Part shown: in pieces, positions 1 through 8,111 of the stretch
How positions within the stretch are numbered: the first letter of the stretch is position 1
How the letters are laid out: every line of letters begins with the position of its first letter
From: Streptomyces albus subsp. albus
GTDB lineage: Bacteria > Actinomycetota > Actinomycetes > Streptomycetales > Streptomycetaceae
Reading direction: 5' to 3'
Assembly (NCBI RefSeq): GCF_000725885.1
Contig: NZ_JODR01000027.1
Span: 30,778-94,777 of the forward strand
Length of the DNA: 64,000 nucleotides
Notes under the pieces: generated by a model
Seen by the model: the letters and a program-made list of their open reading frames with translations, nothing else
Database searches by the model: none
Told to the model about the DNA's origin: nothing
Program-made: the position numbers and the translations under genes

Positions 1-19
1 GCTGAGGGAGGGGGAGCGG

Positions 20-676
20 ATGGGGTCCGCCAAGCCGAGGATGGGACAGGCCGGGACGGTGGACGGCCTGATGGAGCAGCTCATCGACGTCGGTGCCACC
101 GTGGTCTCCCGCGGCTTCGCCCTGGCCAGCGGCGGCAACCTGTCGGCCCGGCTGCCGGGCTCCGAGGAGTTCGTCGTCACCGGCAAGGGCACCTGGCTGG
201 ACCGGCTGGAGCCGGACGACTTCACCGTCATGAACCTGGCGGGCGAGGTCGTCGGCGGCAATCCGCAGCCCTCCAGCGAGTGGAAGCTGCACCAGCGCAC
301 CTACCGGGTCCGCGAGGACGCCAACGCGATCGTCCACATGCACCCCCAGCACGCGGTCCTCGTGGACGCACTCGGCCACGAGATCCGGCTGCTGACGCTG
401 GACCACGCCGTCTACGTACGGTCGATCGGCCGGACGCCCTTCCACCCCAACGGCTCCGACGAGCTGGCCGACACTGCCGCCGAGCAGGCCAAGGAGCACA
501 ACTGCGTGCTGCTGGCCCACCACGGCTGCTCGGCGCTGGGGGAGGACGTGGGGATGGCGCTGCGCCGGGCGATGAACCTGGAGGAGGCCGCCACGGCCAC
601 CTACCGCGCCCTGATGCTGGGGGACCGCACGACGCGGTTCCCGGCGAGCGCGGACGAGGCCATCCAGCACGCCTGA
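20..676 (+). CDS. Class II aldolase/adducin family protein
   Basis: 218-residue protein of the zinc-dependent class II aldolase fold (fuculose/rhamnulose-phosphate aldolase, adducin head). Visible family marks: the GGNLSAR phosphate-binding loop near residue 38, the TGKG segment, SSEWKLH with the usual acidic residue, the zinc-binding pair in IVHMHPQHA near residue 105, and a third histidine in LLAHHG near residue 170. Length is normal for the family. A purine-rich stretch (GGAGGGGGAGCGG) precedes the ATG at 20, but later in-frame ATGs at 41 and 71 are possible starts. It stands alone, followed by a terminator, so the substrate cannot be inferred from context. Confidence 0.85.
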   Translation: MGSAKPRMGQAGTVDGLMEQLIDVGATVVSRGFALASGGNLSARLPGSEEFVVTGKGTWLDRLEPDDFTVMNLAGEVVGGNPQPSSEWKLHQRTYRVREDANAIVHMHPQHAVLVDALGHEIRLLTLDHAVYVRSIGRTPFHPNGSDELADTAAEQAKEHNCVLLAHHGCSALGEDVGMALRRAMNLEEAATATYRALMLGDRTTRFPASADEAIQHA

Positions 677-726
677 GCGGCGTACGTCCCCGCCGGTGCC
701 GATGGGGACGGCGTACGAGGCTCGAC

Positions 727-766
727 GGGGCCCGGACCGGTGGATGCACGACCCGGTCCGGGCCCC
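727..766 (+). terminator. Hairpin terminator of the aldolase gene
   Basis: Perfect 14-bp inverted repeat (727-740 pairs with 753-766, arm GGGGCCCGGACCGG) with a 12-nt loop, 50 nt past the aldolase stop. There is no U-tract, as is usual in Streptomyces. Confidence 0.7.
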
Positions 767-1108
767 TCGCCGTGCGGCAGCGAACCGTCCCACCGGTACG
801 CAGCAGCTCTCCCGCCGGCAGCGCGGCCCCCGCGCCGGTGCCGGGACGGGCCCGGAAAGCACTTCGGGCCGCGGCGCCGGAGCGGGACCCTCAACCCGCC
901 CGGCACCGCAGCCCGGAGCCGCAAGACCCGTCGCTGTCAGGGCAGAGAGCGCCGGGCCTCGATCTGCCCTCTTGTGCGGAGAGGACAGAAGTGCGTCACC
1001 GAGGATTCTGGACTAGACCACGGCCGTCTGTCTACGGATCGGACGGGTCCCGCCGGGTCCGTCCCCCTACCGTGACCGGCCCGCGTCCGTCCCGTCCGCC
1101 CGCTGACG

Positions 1109-1114
1109 TACCCT
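1109..1114 (+). promoter_or_regulatory. -10 element of a leaderless promoter
   Basis: TACCCT ends 7 nt before the GTG at 1122, the spacing expected when transcription starts at the start codon. It favours GTG 1122 over the ATG at 1131. Confidence 0.5.
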
Positions 1115-1121
1115 CGGCCCC

Positions 1122-2618
1122 GTGCCCTCCATGAACGACCTCGTACGCCAGCACACCGCCCTCTCGGACGCCGAGCTGGAGTGGCTGCACCTGCTGGTGT
1201 CCGAGTGGCAGCTGCTGGCCGACCTCTCCTTCGCCGACCTCGTGCTGTGGGTGCCCACGCTCGACGGCACCCGCTATGTGTCGGTCGCCCAGATGCGGCC
1301 CAACACCGGGCCCACCTCGCACCAGGACGACATGGTCGGCCACCTGGTGCCGCGCGGGCGCCGGCCGCTGCTGGACGCCGCCCTGGACGAGGGCAGGATC
1401 GTGCGCGAGGGCGACCCGGAGTGGCGGGAGGAGGTGCCCGTCCGCGTCGAGTCGATCCCCGTCCGGCGTGAGGGCCGGGTGCTCGGCGTGATCGCGCGGA
1501 ACACCAATCTGCTCACCGTGCGCACCCCCAGCCGGCTGGAGCTGACCTATCTGCAAAGCGCCTCCGACCTGGCGCAGATGATCGCCGCCGGCGCCTTCCC
1601 CTTCCCCGGGCACCAGGTCGACATGGACCACGTTCCGCGTGTCGGTGACGGCCTCATCCGGCTGGACGCCGACGGGGTGGTGCAGTACGCGAGCCCCAAC
1701 GCGCTGTCGGCCTACCACCGCCTCGGCCTGGCCGCCGATCTGGTCGGCCTCCACCTGGGCGAGGCCACCGCGGAGCTGGCGCCCTCCCGGGGCCCGGTGG
1801 ACGAGGCGATGGTGAAGCTGGCCAGCGGCTGGGCCCCGCGCGGTGCGGAGGTGGAGGCCAACGACTGCATCGTCCAGTTGCGCGCCATCCCGCTCAAACC
1901 GAAGGGCACCCGCATCGGTTCGCTCATCCTGCTTCGGGACATCACGGAAGTGCGCCGCCGCGAACGCGAGTTGATCACCAAGGACGCCACCATCCGGGAG
2001 ATCCACCACCGGGTGAAGAACAACCTCCAGACGGTCGCCGCGCTGTTGCGCCTCCAGGCCCGCAGGATGGACTCCGACCGGGGCAAGGAGGCCCTCAACG
2101 AGGCCGTGCGGCGGGTCGGTTCGATCGCGATCGTGCACGAGACGCTGTCCCAGAACCTGGACGAGCGGGTGGAGTTCGACGAGATCGCCGACCGGGTGCT
2201 GGCCATGGTCGCGGAGATCTCCCCGGGCCGTATCACCGGCCGCCGTACGGGCCGTTTCGGCATCCTGGGCGCCGAGGTGGCCACCCCGCTGTCCATGGTG
2301 CTCACGGAGGTCCTCCAGAACGCCATGGAGCACGGTTTCGGGCCCGGGGAGCAGGGCGCCATCGAGGTGCACGCCGTACGCGGCGCGGGGGCCGGCCACC
2401 AGGAGGCGCGGCTGCTGGTGACGGTGCGGGACAACGGCCGTGGGCTGCCGGAGGGCTTCGACGCCAAGAGCGCCGGGAACCTCGGCCTCCAGATCGTACG
2501 GACCCTGGTGGAGGGCGAGTTGGGCGGCACCTTCGACATGCTGCCGGCACCGGACGGCGGCACACGGGTGCTGTTCGACCTGCCGGTCACGGTGGAGAAG
2601 AAGCGCGAACGGCGCTGA
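1122..2618 (+). CDS. PdtaS-like sensor histidine kinase
   Basis: 498-residue cytosolic histidine kinase of the HisKA_2 class. The order of parts is an N-terminal GAF-like sensor (about 20-150), a PAS-like segment (about 165-270), the phosphoacceptor motif EIHHRVKNN with adjacent histidines at 295 and 296, and a HATPase_c domain with an N-box (VLQNAMEHGF) and a G1 box (DNGRGLPEGF). There are no membrane segments. Mycobacterial PdtaS has this layout and phosphorylates an ANTAR RNA-binding regulator, PdtaR; no such partner gene is visible here. It faces wblE tail to tail across a strong hairpin, as I recall for S. coelicolor SCO5239/wblE. Confidence 0.9.
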   Translation: MPSMNDLVRQHTALSDAELEWLHLLVSEWQLLADLSFADLVLWVPTLDGTRYVSVAQMRPNTGPTSHQDDMVGHLVPRGRRPLLDAALDEGRIVREGDPEWREEVPVRVESIPVRREGRVLGVIARNTNLLTVRTPSRLELTYLQSASDLAQMIAAGAFPFPGHQVDMDHVPRVGDGLIRLDADGVVQYASPNALSAYHRLGLAADLVGLHLGEATAELAPSRGPVDEAMVKLASGWAPRGAEVEANDCIVQLRAIPLKPKGTRIGSLILLRDITEVRRRERELITKDATIREIHHRVKNNLQTVAALLRLQARRMDSDRGKEALNEAVRRVGSIAIVHETLSQNLDERVEFDEIADRVLAMVAEISPGRITGRRTGRFGILGAEVATPLSMVLTEVLQNAMEHGFGPGEQGAIEVHAVRGAGAGHQEARLLVTVRDNGRGLPEGFDAKSAGNLGLQIVRTLVEGELGGTFDMLPAPDGGTRVLFDLPVTVEKKRERR

Positions 2619-2679
2619 GGCGAACGCCGCGCGCCGCTCGCCTCGTGAAGTGGTGTGGGGTGACGTCACGTGCGTGCGA

Positions 2680-2730
2680 ACAGCGCCGAGCCCCCGGTCC
2701 GCGGTGGCGGACCCGGGGGCTCGGCGCTGT
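2680..2730. terminator. Bidirectional terminator between sensor kinase and wblE
   Basis: 18-bp perfect stem (2680-2697 with 2713-2730), extended by four more pairs beyond a one-base bulge. It sits between convergent genes and can stop both. Confidence 0.8.
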
Positions 2731-2828
2731 GGTAACGCTCTGCGTGGGTGCGGGCGCTCTGCCTCGGCAGGCGCTCCGGCGCACTGCGCGCTGCGTCTCG
2801 GGGGTTGCAGCTGGTGCAGGGCTGGGCG

Positions 2829-3092
2829 TCAGGCGGTCGCGGCGTTGTTCCGCGCCCGGTTGCGGGCGGCGCGGCGCTTCATCGCGCGACGCTCATCCTC
2901 GCTGAGGCCACCCCAGACACCGGAGTCCTGACCGGACTCCAGAGCCCACTGCAGGCACTGCTCCATGACGGGGCAGCGGCGGCAGACGGCCTTGGCTTCC
3001 TCGATCTGCAGCAGCGCAGGACCGGTGTTGCCGATGGGGAAGAACAGCTCGGGGTCTTCCTCGCGGCAAACGGCGTGGTGACGCCAGTCCAT
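2829..3092 (-). CDS. wblE: WhiB-family iron-sulfur regulator WblE (WhiB1 type)
   Basis: 87-residue WhiB-like protein. The four [4Fe-4S] ligands are Cys9, Cys37, Cys40 and Cys46 (C-x27-C-x2-C-x5-C), followed by the GVWGG turn near 58-62 and a basic C-terminus with a RRAARNRARNN stretch for DNA binding. The MDWRHHAVCREEDPELFFPI opening matches the WblE/WhiB1 subgroup, the essential family member that responds to nitric oxide in mycobacteria and contacts the principal sigma factor. The start is the ATG at 3092, preceded by GAGGAGAGG; an in-frame extension to 3293 lacks conserved sequence. Confidence 0.95.
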   Translation of the reverse strand: MDWRHHAVCREEDPELFFPIGNTGPALLQIEEAKAVCRRCPVMEQCLQWALESGQDSGVWGGLSEDERRAMKRRAARNRARNNAATA

Positions 3093-3264
3093 GGCTGCTA
3101 CCTCTCCTCGTGTGCGGTGCTTGTGAATGTGAACGCTTTCACGAATCCCTCCGCAGGGGAAGGGGGGCCTCATCGACTGTGATGTGGGTCCCACTACGGG
3201 GTAAGGGAGGGGATTCCGGCTCTCAAGGGGGCCCGGAAGGCGGGCCGTCCCGATCGCCATGAAG

Positions 3265-3293
3265 AGAGTCGCAAACCTCGGCGGCGGATACAA
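3265..3293 (-). promoter_or_regulatory. Candidate wblE promoter
   Basis: On the minus strand TTGTAT (3293-3288) and GACTCT (3270-3265) are 17 nt apart and would give a leader of about 165 nt. A lone T8 tract lies just upstream (3308-3315). The match is moderate. The rest of the 314-base gap to 3406 holds only the hairpin next to the lipid-kinase stop. Confidence 0.35.
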
Positions 3294-3382
3294 CCCCTTC
3301 CGGAAACTTTTTTTTGAATCCTTGGTGTCGGCTAGCTCACAGCCGTCATTCCAGGGGGTGGATCCTGGTCTAAACGTTCGAC

Positions 3383-3405
3383 TGGAAGGACTTTCGGGCC
3401 TTCCA
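3383..3405 (-). terminator. Short hairpin after the lipid kinase
   Basis: 7-bp stem (TGGAAGG with CCTTCCA) and 9-nt loop directly downstream of the minus-strand stop at 3407. Weak, but well placed. Confidence 0.4.
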
Positions 3406-3406
3406 C

Positions 3407-4375
3407 TTACACAATCACACGCAGTGCACGCCGTACGCCTGTGAAGCTCACGCTCGTACGCAGTCCCAGGTGGTCACCGTCCATCTGAAACGGCAGTGGA
3501 ACCTGCGAATGCAAGGTGAAGCGTGTCAGGTCGTGGAGGGTCACCGCGTGCTTGCCGCGGGGCCCCCGCTCGGGGCTGGAGGTCAGCAGCTGCGTGCCGT
3601 ACCGGCCCACCGCCAGCGGCGTCAGCCGCTTGAGACCCAGCACGTCCAGACCCGTGTCGAAGGACGCCTCCGGGGCCGCGTACAGCGGTTTGTTGCCCAG
3701 GAACGACCACGGCGCGGTGTTGCAGACTATCGACAGCGCCAGCTCCTCCACGGGCTCGGCGTCCTCGCGCTCCAAGGTGATGGTGCCTTTTCTGCGATGC
3801 GGTTCACCCAGGAACTGCCGGACGACCTGGCGCACATAAAGCGGATGCGTCGAACGCTTTCCCCGCTCCCGCTGCTGTTCCACTCTGCCGATCACCCCGG
3901 CGTCGAAGCCGAGCCCCGCGGTGAACGTGAACCAGCGCGCGGGGATTTCCGCGTCGTCCGTCCCCGGCACGCCGCCGGCGATACCCAGTCCCACCGTGCG
4001 CCGCGATCCCGACGCCAGCGCGTCCAGCAGGTGCCCCGTCGCCTCCACCACGTCGTTGGGCATGCCCAGCGCGCGGGCGAAGACATTGGTGGAGCCGCCC
4101 GGCACCACGGCCAGCTGCGGCAGCCGCTCGGGGTCCGGGCCCTCGTGCAGCAGACCGTTGACGACCTCGTTGACGGTGCCGTCGCCGCCCAGCGCGATCA
4201 CCAGCTCCGTGGTGCCGCCCTGCGCCGCCTGCCGGGCGAGGTCGCGCGCGTGGCCCCGGTACTCCGTGGTGGCCACCTCCAGCTTCAGATCGCTGGCGAG
4301 CGCGTGCGTCAGCACGTCCCGGGTGCGTGCGCTGGTGGTGGTGGCTGCCGGGTTGACCACGAGTAGTGCGCGCAT
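3407..4375 (-). CDS. Diacylglycerol kinase-family lipid kinase
   Basis: 322-residue member of the DAGK_cat (YegS/DgkB) family, which phosphorylates diacylglycerol or sphingoid-type lipids with ATP at the inner membrane face. Diagnostic motifs: VVNPAAT at the N-terminus, the nucleotide loop ALGGDGTVNEVVNGLL near residue 70, and VVPGGSTNVFARALGMP near 100. A C-terminal beta-rich domain (PLPFQMDGDHLG) completes the fold. The start is the ATG at 4375: a TACCCT hexamer lies 6 nt upstream, so the mRNA is probably leaderless, and the in-frame extension to 4630 overlaps the divergent gene. Which lipid it uses cannot be read. Confidence 0.9.
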   Translation of the reverse strand: MRALLVVNPAATTTSARTRDVLTHALASDLKLEVATTEYRGHARDLARQAAQGGTTELVIALGGDGTVNEVVNGLLHEGPDPERLPQLAVVPGGSTNVFARALGMPNDVVEATGHLLDALASGSRRTVGLGIAGGVPGTDDAEIPARWFTFTAGLGFDAGVIGRVEQQRERGKRSTHPLYVRQVVRQFLGEPHRRKGTITLEREDAEPVEELALSIVCNTAPWSFLGNKPLYAAPEASFDTGLDVLGLKRLTPLAVGRYGTQLLTSSPERGPRGKHAVTLHDLTRFTLHSQVPLPFQMDGDHLGLRTSVSFTGVRRALRVIV

Positions 4376-4471
4376 GGGGTGAGGGTACCTACCCCGCGGT
4401 ACGGGGCCCAGCCCTCCCGGCCCGGCCCCGGCCCGCACGGCGGGCACCCCGGGGAGGGCTACGCTGCATGT
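4376..4471. promoter_or_regulatory. Back-to-back leaderless promoters
   Basis: Two -10-like hexamers face outward: TACCCT on the minus strand (4387-4382), 6 nt before the lipid-kinase ATG, and TACGCT on the plus strand (4460-4465), 6 nt before the GTG at 4472. There is no room for a ribosome-binding leader on either side. Confidence 0.5.
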
Positions 4472-4909
4472 GTGAGCGAGAGCGTGACCCAGACGGAAAC
4501 GGAAGTATCCCGGCACACCGGGACGCGCACCCGGCGTGCGCTCACGGCCGCCGCCGTGGTGACCGGACTCGAAGGCGTGGTCGTCGCCGTGTTCGGCGTC
4601 GTCTCGCTCGTGATGTCGGTCACCGGCCACCCGGACGACATGATGCAGGCCACCACGCTCGCCGTGACCGTGCTCGCGCTGTCCGTGCTGCCGCTGGCCG
4701 CCGCCCGCGGGCTGTGGCTGCGGCGCCGCTGGAGCCGGGGGCCCTCGATGATCGTCCAGCTGCTCGCCCTGCCCGTCGCCTGGCAGATGGCCCAGAACGG
4801 CGGCGGACTGCTGGCCGCCGCGCTCGTGCTCGCGCTCGCCGCCGTCGTGGTGCTGGGCTGTCTGGTCAACCCGAAGGCGACTCAGGCGCTGGGCATCGGC
4901 CCCAGGTGA
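4472..4909 (+). CDS. Small four-helix membrane protein, function unknown
   Basis: 145-residue integral membrane protein. A polar N-terminus (SESVTQTETEVSRHTGTRTR) is followed by four hydrophobic stretches, roughly residues 24-50, 58-80, 90-108 and 112-132, then a short charged tail. No catalytic motif is visible. It is divergent from the lipid kinase and convergent with sigH. The GTG at 4472 is favoured because a -10-like TACGCT lies 6 nt upstream. Confidence 0.75.
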   Translation: MSESVTQTETEVSRHTGTRTRRALTAAAVVTGLEGVVVAVFGVVSLVMSVTGHPDDMMQATTLAVTVLALSVLPLAAARGLWLRRRWSRGPSMIVQLLALPVAWQMAQNGGGLLAAALVLALAAVVVLGCLVNPKATQALGIGPR

Positions 4910-4926
4910 GCGCTTCCCTGTGAATG

Positions 4927-5000
4927 CTTCCCCCGCCCCCGTCCCGCGACCGGGGCGGCACTGCCGCCGGCGGTCACGGGACGCGGCGGGGACGGGGAAG
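4927..5000. terminator. Long imperfect hairpin between membrane gene and sigH
   Basis: A nested inverted repeat fills the convergent gap: outer CTTCCCC/GGGGAAG, middle GTCCCGCGACC/GGTCACGGGAC with one mismatch, inner GGCGGCA/CTGCCGCC. Confidence 0.65.
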
Positions 5001-5005
5001 AAAGG

Positions 5006-5956
5006 TCACTCCTCCACCAGCAGGCGGTCCCTCAGCTGCGCCAGGGTCCGGGCCAGCAGACGCGAGACGTGCATCTGGGAGATGCCGACCTCCTGGGCGA
5101 TCTGCGACTGGGTCATGTTCCCGAAGAACCGCAGCAGCAGGATCTTCTTCTCCCGCGGCGGCAGCTCCTCCAGCAGCGGCTTGAGCGACTCGCGGTACTC
5201 GACGCCCTCCAGCGCGTCGTCCTCCGCGCCCAGGGTGTCGGCGACGGCCGGCGACTCGTCGTCGGTGTCCGGCACGTCCAAGGAGAGTGTGCTGTAGGCG
5301 TTGGCCGACTCCAGGCCCTCCAGCACCTCCTCCTCGGAGATCGACAGCCGCTGCGCCAGTTCGTGCACCGTCGGGGCCCGGCCGTGCTGCTGCGACAGCT
5401 CGGCCGTCGCGGAGGTCAGCGACAGCCGCAGCTCCTGGAGCCGGCGGGGCACGCGCACCGCCCAGCCCTTGTCGCGGAAGTGCCGCTTGATCTCACCGAC
5501 GACCGTGGGCGTCGCGTACGTGGAGAACTCCACGCCCCGCTCGGGGTCGAACCGGTCGACCGACTTGATCAGACCGATCGTGGCGACCTGCGTCAGGTCG
5601 TCCAGCGGCTCACCGCGGTTGCGGAAGCGGCGCGCCAGATGTTCGACGAGTGGCAGGTGCATGCGCACCAGCCGGTTGCGGAGCTCGGCGCGCTCCGGGC
5701 CGTCGGGCAGCTTGCGCAGCTCGACGAAGAGGGCGCGTGCGTCGTCACGGCTTTGCGGGTCGAGCCCGCGGGAGTCGGCACGGGCCCGCCCGCGCCGCTC
5801 TTTCTGCTGCTGGTCCATGGCATCCGCCCGCTTCCCCTGCCTGGGTCGCTGCGTGCTCGGCTCGGCCGGGTGCGGACGGGGCTGCTGTTCCGGAATGCCC
5901 CGGGAGACCGCCCCCGAGCGGCCTGACCACATCTGACTTGCCTCGTGCTCGGTCAC
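5006..5956 (-). CDS. sigH: SigB/SigF-family sigma factor SigH
   Basis: 316-residue group 3 (SigB/F-type) sigma factor. Region 2 covers HLPLVEHLARRFRNRGEPLDDLTQVATIGLIKSV-like sequence with the typical FSTYATPTVVGEIKRHFRDKG core; region 4 near the C-terminus contains LPPREKKILLLRFFGNMTQS and a recognition helix SQIAQEVGISQMHVSRLL. The first 46 residues are a polar, proline/glutamine-rich extension before an internal ATG at 5818, so shorter forms are possible; multiple SigH isoforms are known in S. coelicolor. The GTG start overlaps the rsbH stop (GTGA), indicating coupled translation. Expected role: stress response and differentiation, held inactive by RsbH. Confidence 0.9.
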   Translation of the reverse strand: MTEHEASQMWSGRSGAVSRGIPEQQPRPHPAEPSTQRPRQGKRADAMDQQQKERRGRARADSRGLDPQSRDDARALFVELRKLPDGPERAELRNRLVRMHLPLVEHLARRFRNRGEPLDDLTQVATIGLIKSVDRFDPERGVEFSTYATPTVVGEIKRHFRDKGWAVRVPRRLQELRLSLTSATAELSQQHGRAPTVHELAQRLSISEEEVLEGLESANAYSTLSLDVPDTDDESPAVADTLGAEDDALEGVEYRESLKPLLEELPPREKKILLLRFFGNMTQSQIAQEVGISQMHVSRLLARTLAQLRDRLLVEE

Positions 5957-6378
5957 GATGCTCCGGGCCCCGCACCGCGCTTCTTGTGCAGGCTGATGCT
6001 CACCGTACGGTCATCCGACACTGCTGAACCCACCTCACCGGCCAGGGCCGAGAGCACCGTCCACGCGAAGGTCTCGCGTTCCGGAGCCCGGCCATCGGTC
6101 GTCGGCGCCGAGACGGTCACGTGCAACGAGTCGCCGACGAGTTGGAAGACACAACTGAGTACGGAGCCGGGGACGGCCTGCTGGAGCAGGATCGCGCACG
6201 CCTCGTCCACGGCGATCCGCAGATCCTCGATCTCGTCGAGGGTGAAGTCCAAGCGGGCCGCGAGCCCGGCGGTGGCCGTCCGCAGCACCGACAGATAGGC
6301 TCCCGCGGCAGGCAGCCGGACCTCGACGAAGTCCTGCGACGCGGGGTCGCCTGCGATCTGGGACACCCTCACCTCCAA
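5953..6378 (-). CDS. rsbH: Anti-sigma factor RsbH (RsbW-type kinase fold)
   Basis: 141-residue HATPase_c protein of the RsbW/SpoIIAB family. It shows an N-box (DLRIAVDEACAILLQ, about 55-69) and a degenerate end of the ATP fold (DDRTVSISLHK). The family binds and silences a partner sigma factor and is itself neutralised by an STAS antagonist. Its stop overlaps the start of sigH, so SigH is the obvious partner; in S. coelicolor the equivalent gene is called rsbH, prsH or ushX. No anti-anti-sigma gene is next to it. Confidence 0.88.
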   Translation of the reverse strand: MEVRVSQIAGDPASQDFVEVRLPAAGAYLSVLRTATAGLAARLDFTLDEIEDLRIAVDEACAILLQQAVPGSVLSCVFQLVGDSLHVTVSAPTTDGRAPERETFAWTVLSALAGEVGSAVSDDRTVSISLHKKRGAGPGAS

Positions 6379-6876
6379 GGTGACACGAGCCGGTTGGGCC
6401 TCACGGCCGAAGCGGCTGGTTGGTTCGTTTCGGCAGCGACGCTATCGCGATCCGCGTCACGATGCCGCACGCACCGAGCCTTGCCGTCCCCACCCGTGAG
6501 TGTCACCCATAGTAAACGTATGGGTACTGTCTGTGGCTAGGGGTCGGAGCCCCCAAATCCTTCGTGGTTACGCTCTGTTGGTGCTCGGGGGTGCCAAGAG
6601 CGGCGGTCCCGAGCCGGGCCCCTGCGCTCCGTCGGCCACCCTGTGTGCCCATCGATGGGCCGGAGGCGGTCGATGGAAGGGCCTGTCATGTCAATACCCG
6701 TCACCCGATGCGTTCATAGCCCCTGGAGGAACAGACTCCGACAAGGGCTGAAACCTATCCCTGGGAGCGGGGGCACACCCCTCGCGCGGGGGCCGCAACC
6801 CTCCGATACCGATTACACACAGTGAAAACGAGCGGCGCGACCGTGAACGATCAACTGCGTAGCGTTACAAGCAATC
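6379..6876. other. Leader region upstream of rsbH-sigH
   Basis: 498 bases, clearly less G/C-rich than the flanks. The only structured element I see is the CCCATA/TATGGG repeat at 6506-6524. The size fits the multi-promoter control known for sigH in S. coelicolor, but no consensus -35/-10 pair stands out. A 60-codon plus-strand frame at 6643 has no support. Confidence 0.5.
6506..6524. promoter_or_regulatory. Inverted repeat upstream of rsbH-sigH
   Basis: CCCATA-N7-TATGGG, a perfect 6-bp dyad with an A/T-rich centre, 128 nt upstream of the rsbH start. It could be an operator. The GGGTAC next to it resembles SigB-type -10 elements only loosely. Confidence 0.35.
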
Positions 6877-8064
6877 TCACTCTCCGTCATCGTCATGGGC
6901 GTCGTCAGGGGACCACGCGCGCCCCGTGACGACGGCCGTCACCGTGCTTCCTTCACGGAAGGTCCCCTCCGCCGCCAGGTGGACGAGGGCGAACAGCAGC
7001 TTGCCGACGTAGACGACGTCCAGCGGCGGCAGAGCATGCCGCTCGGCGAAGTCCGCGGCGAAGTCCGCGAGCCGGCCGCTCACCTTCGCGTAGCCGCCTC
7101 CGTGGAAACGTTCCTCCACCTGCCATCGGCCGCGTGCCCCGCCGAACGCCTCCCGCTGGAGCCCCCGCACCTCGCCCGGAAGGAAGCCGCCCTTCAGCAC
7201 GGCCACCCCGATACCGCGCTGACCTGGGGAAAGACCGGCGGCCATACCGGCGAGCGTGCCACCGGTCCCGCAGGCGACGGCCGCCACGTCGGTGTGCCCG
7301 CGCAGCTCCTCGCCCAGCAGCGCGCACTCCCGGACGGCCGCCGCGTTGCTGCCGCCCTCCGGCACCACCAGGCAGTCGCCGAAGCGAGCGCGCAGCGCCT
7401 CGTGGAAGGCGGGCTCGCCGCGGTGGCGGTAGTCCGAGCGGGAGACGAAGTGCAGCAGCATGCCGTCCCGGGCGCAGCGCGCCAGCGACGGGTTGAGCGG
7501 CCGGTCGGCCAGTTCCTCGCCGCGCACCACTCCGACCGTGCGCAGCCCCAGCAGCCGGCCGGCCGCAGCGGTGGCCCGCAGATGGTTGGAGTAGGCCCCT
7601 CCGAAGGTCAGCAGCCGACGGTGTCCGGTCTCGGCCACCGCCCGAAGATTAGGGGCGAGTTTGCGCCACTTGTTACCGGGGAGTGCGGGGTGTATCAGGT
7701 CGTCCCTCTTCAGCAGCAGCCGCACACCGTGCCGGGAGAACCGCTCGTCCGCCACCTCCTGGAGGGGAGAGGGGAGTCGCGGGGCCAGCGCGGCGAGCGG
7801 GTCACGCGCAGCTTGTGCCTCACCCGGACCGGGCGCCACGTACGAACCGGACGCCTCGTAAGGACCGGGCGCCACGTACGAACCGGACGCCTCACGCGGC
7901 TCGTGCGGCTCGTGCGGCTCACGTGCATCGCGAGGGCCGTGCATACCGAGGGGACCGGGAGAGCCCGGTGCGCCGGGCGTGCCGAGCGGATCGGCAGCGC
8001 CGGGCACGGGCTCGTCGGGCGGGGTGCGGGGAACGGGATCGCGGGGGTCCGGCCGGGGTGCCAC
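6877..8064 (-). CDS. PLP-dependent D-cysteine desulfhydrase/ACC deaminase family protein
   Basis: The C-terminal 300 residues are a fold-type II PLP enzyme: LLKRDDLIHPALPGNKWRK carries the PLP lysine (NKWRK), FGGAYSNHLRATAAA the substrate loop, VVPEGGSNAAAV and CGTGGTLAGMAAG the phosphate-binding loop. The family includes 1-aminocyclopropane-1-carboxylate deaminase and D-cysteine desulfhydrase. The N-terminal 85 residues from GTG 8064 are a low-complexity proline/glycine/acidic extension with tandem 12-residue (ASGSYVAPGPYE-type) and EPH repeats; they are not part of the fold. An ATG at 7944 would remove part of them. The start is therefore uncertain. Confidence 0.75.
   Translation of the reverse strand: MAPRPDPRDPVPRTPPDEPVPGAADPLGTPGAPGSPGPLGMHGPRDAREPHEPHEPREASGSYVAPGPYEASGSYVAPGPGEAQAARDPLAALAPRLPSPLQEVADERFSRHGVRLLLKRDDLIHPALPGNKWRKLAPNLRAVAETGHRRLLTFGGAYSNHLRATAAAGRLLGLRTVGVVRGEELADRPLNPSLARCARDGMLLHFVSRSDYRHRGEPAFHEALRARFGDCLVVPEGGSNAAAVRECALLGEELRGHTDVAAVACGTGGTLAGMAAGLSPGQRGIGVAVLKGGFLPGEVRGLQREAFGGARGRWQVEERFHGGGYAKVSGRLADFAADFAERHALPPLDVVYVGKLLFALVHLAAEGTFREGSTVTAVVTGRAWSPDDAHDDDGE
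7826..7924 (-). repeat. In-frame tandem repeats in the PLP-enzyme N-terminus
   Basis: Two 36-bp copies (7826-7861 and 7862-7897, differing only in the last bases) encode a 12-residue unit. They are followed by three 9-bp copies (CGGCTCGTG type, 7898-7924) encoding EPH/EPR. All units are multiples of three, so expansion keeps frame. Confidence 0.85.
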
Positions 8065-8111
8065 CCTCCCATTGTGGGCGCACCCCCCGCCGGACCCGCA
8101 CGCCGGGAGCC

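Larger units (their letters stand above)
677..1121. other. Intergenic region after the aldolase gene
   Basis: 445 bases without a convincing gene. It holds the hairpin at 727-766 and, at the right end, the -10-like element for the sensor kinase. Open frames on both strands here are arginine/proline-rich by-products of the G+C content. Confidence 0.6.

Noticed and set aside
1032..2669. 545-codon minus-strand frame over the sensor kinase
   Set aside because: It lies wholly antisense to a histidine kinase with intact motifs and is Arg/His/Gly-rich, the usual shadow in high-G+C coding DNA.
6643..6825. 60-codon plus-strand frame in the rsbH leader
   Set aside because: No ribosome site at a suitable distance, no conserved-looking sequence, and it lies in a probable multi-promoter leader.
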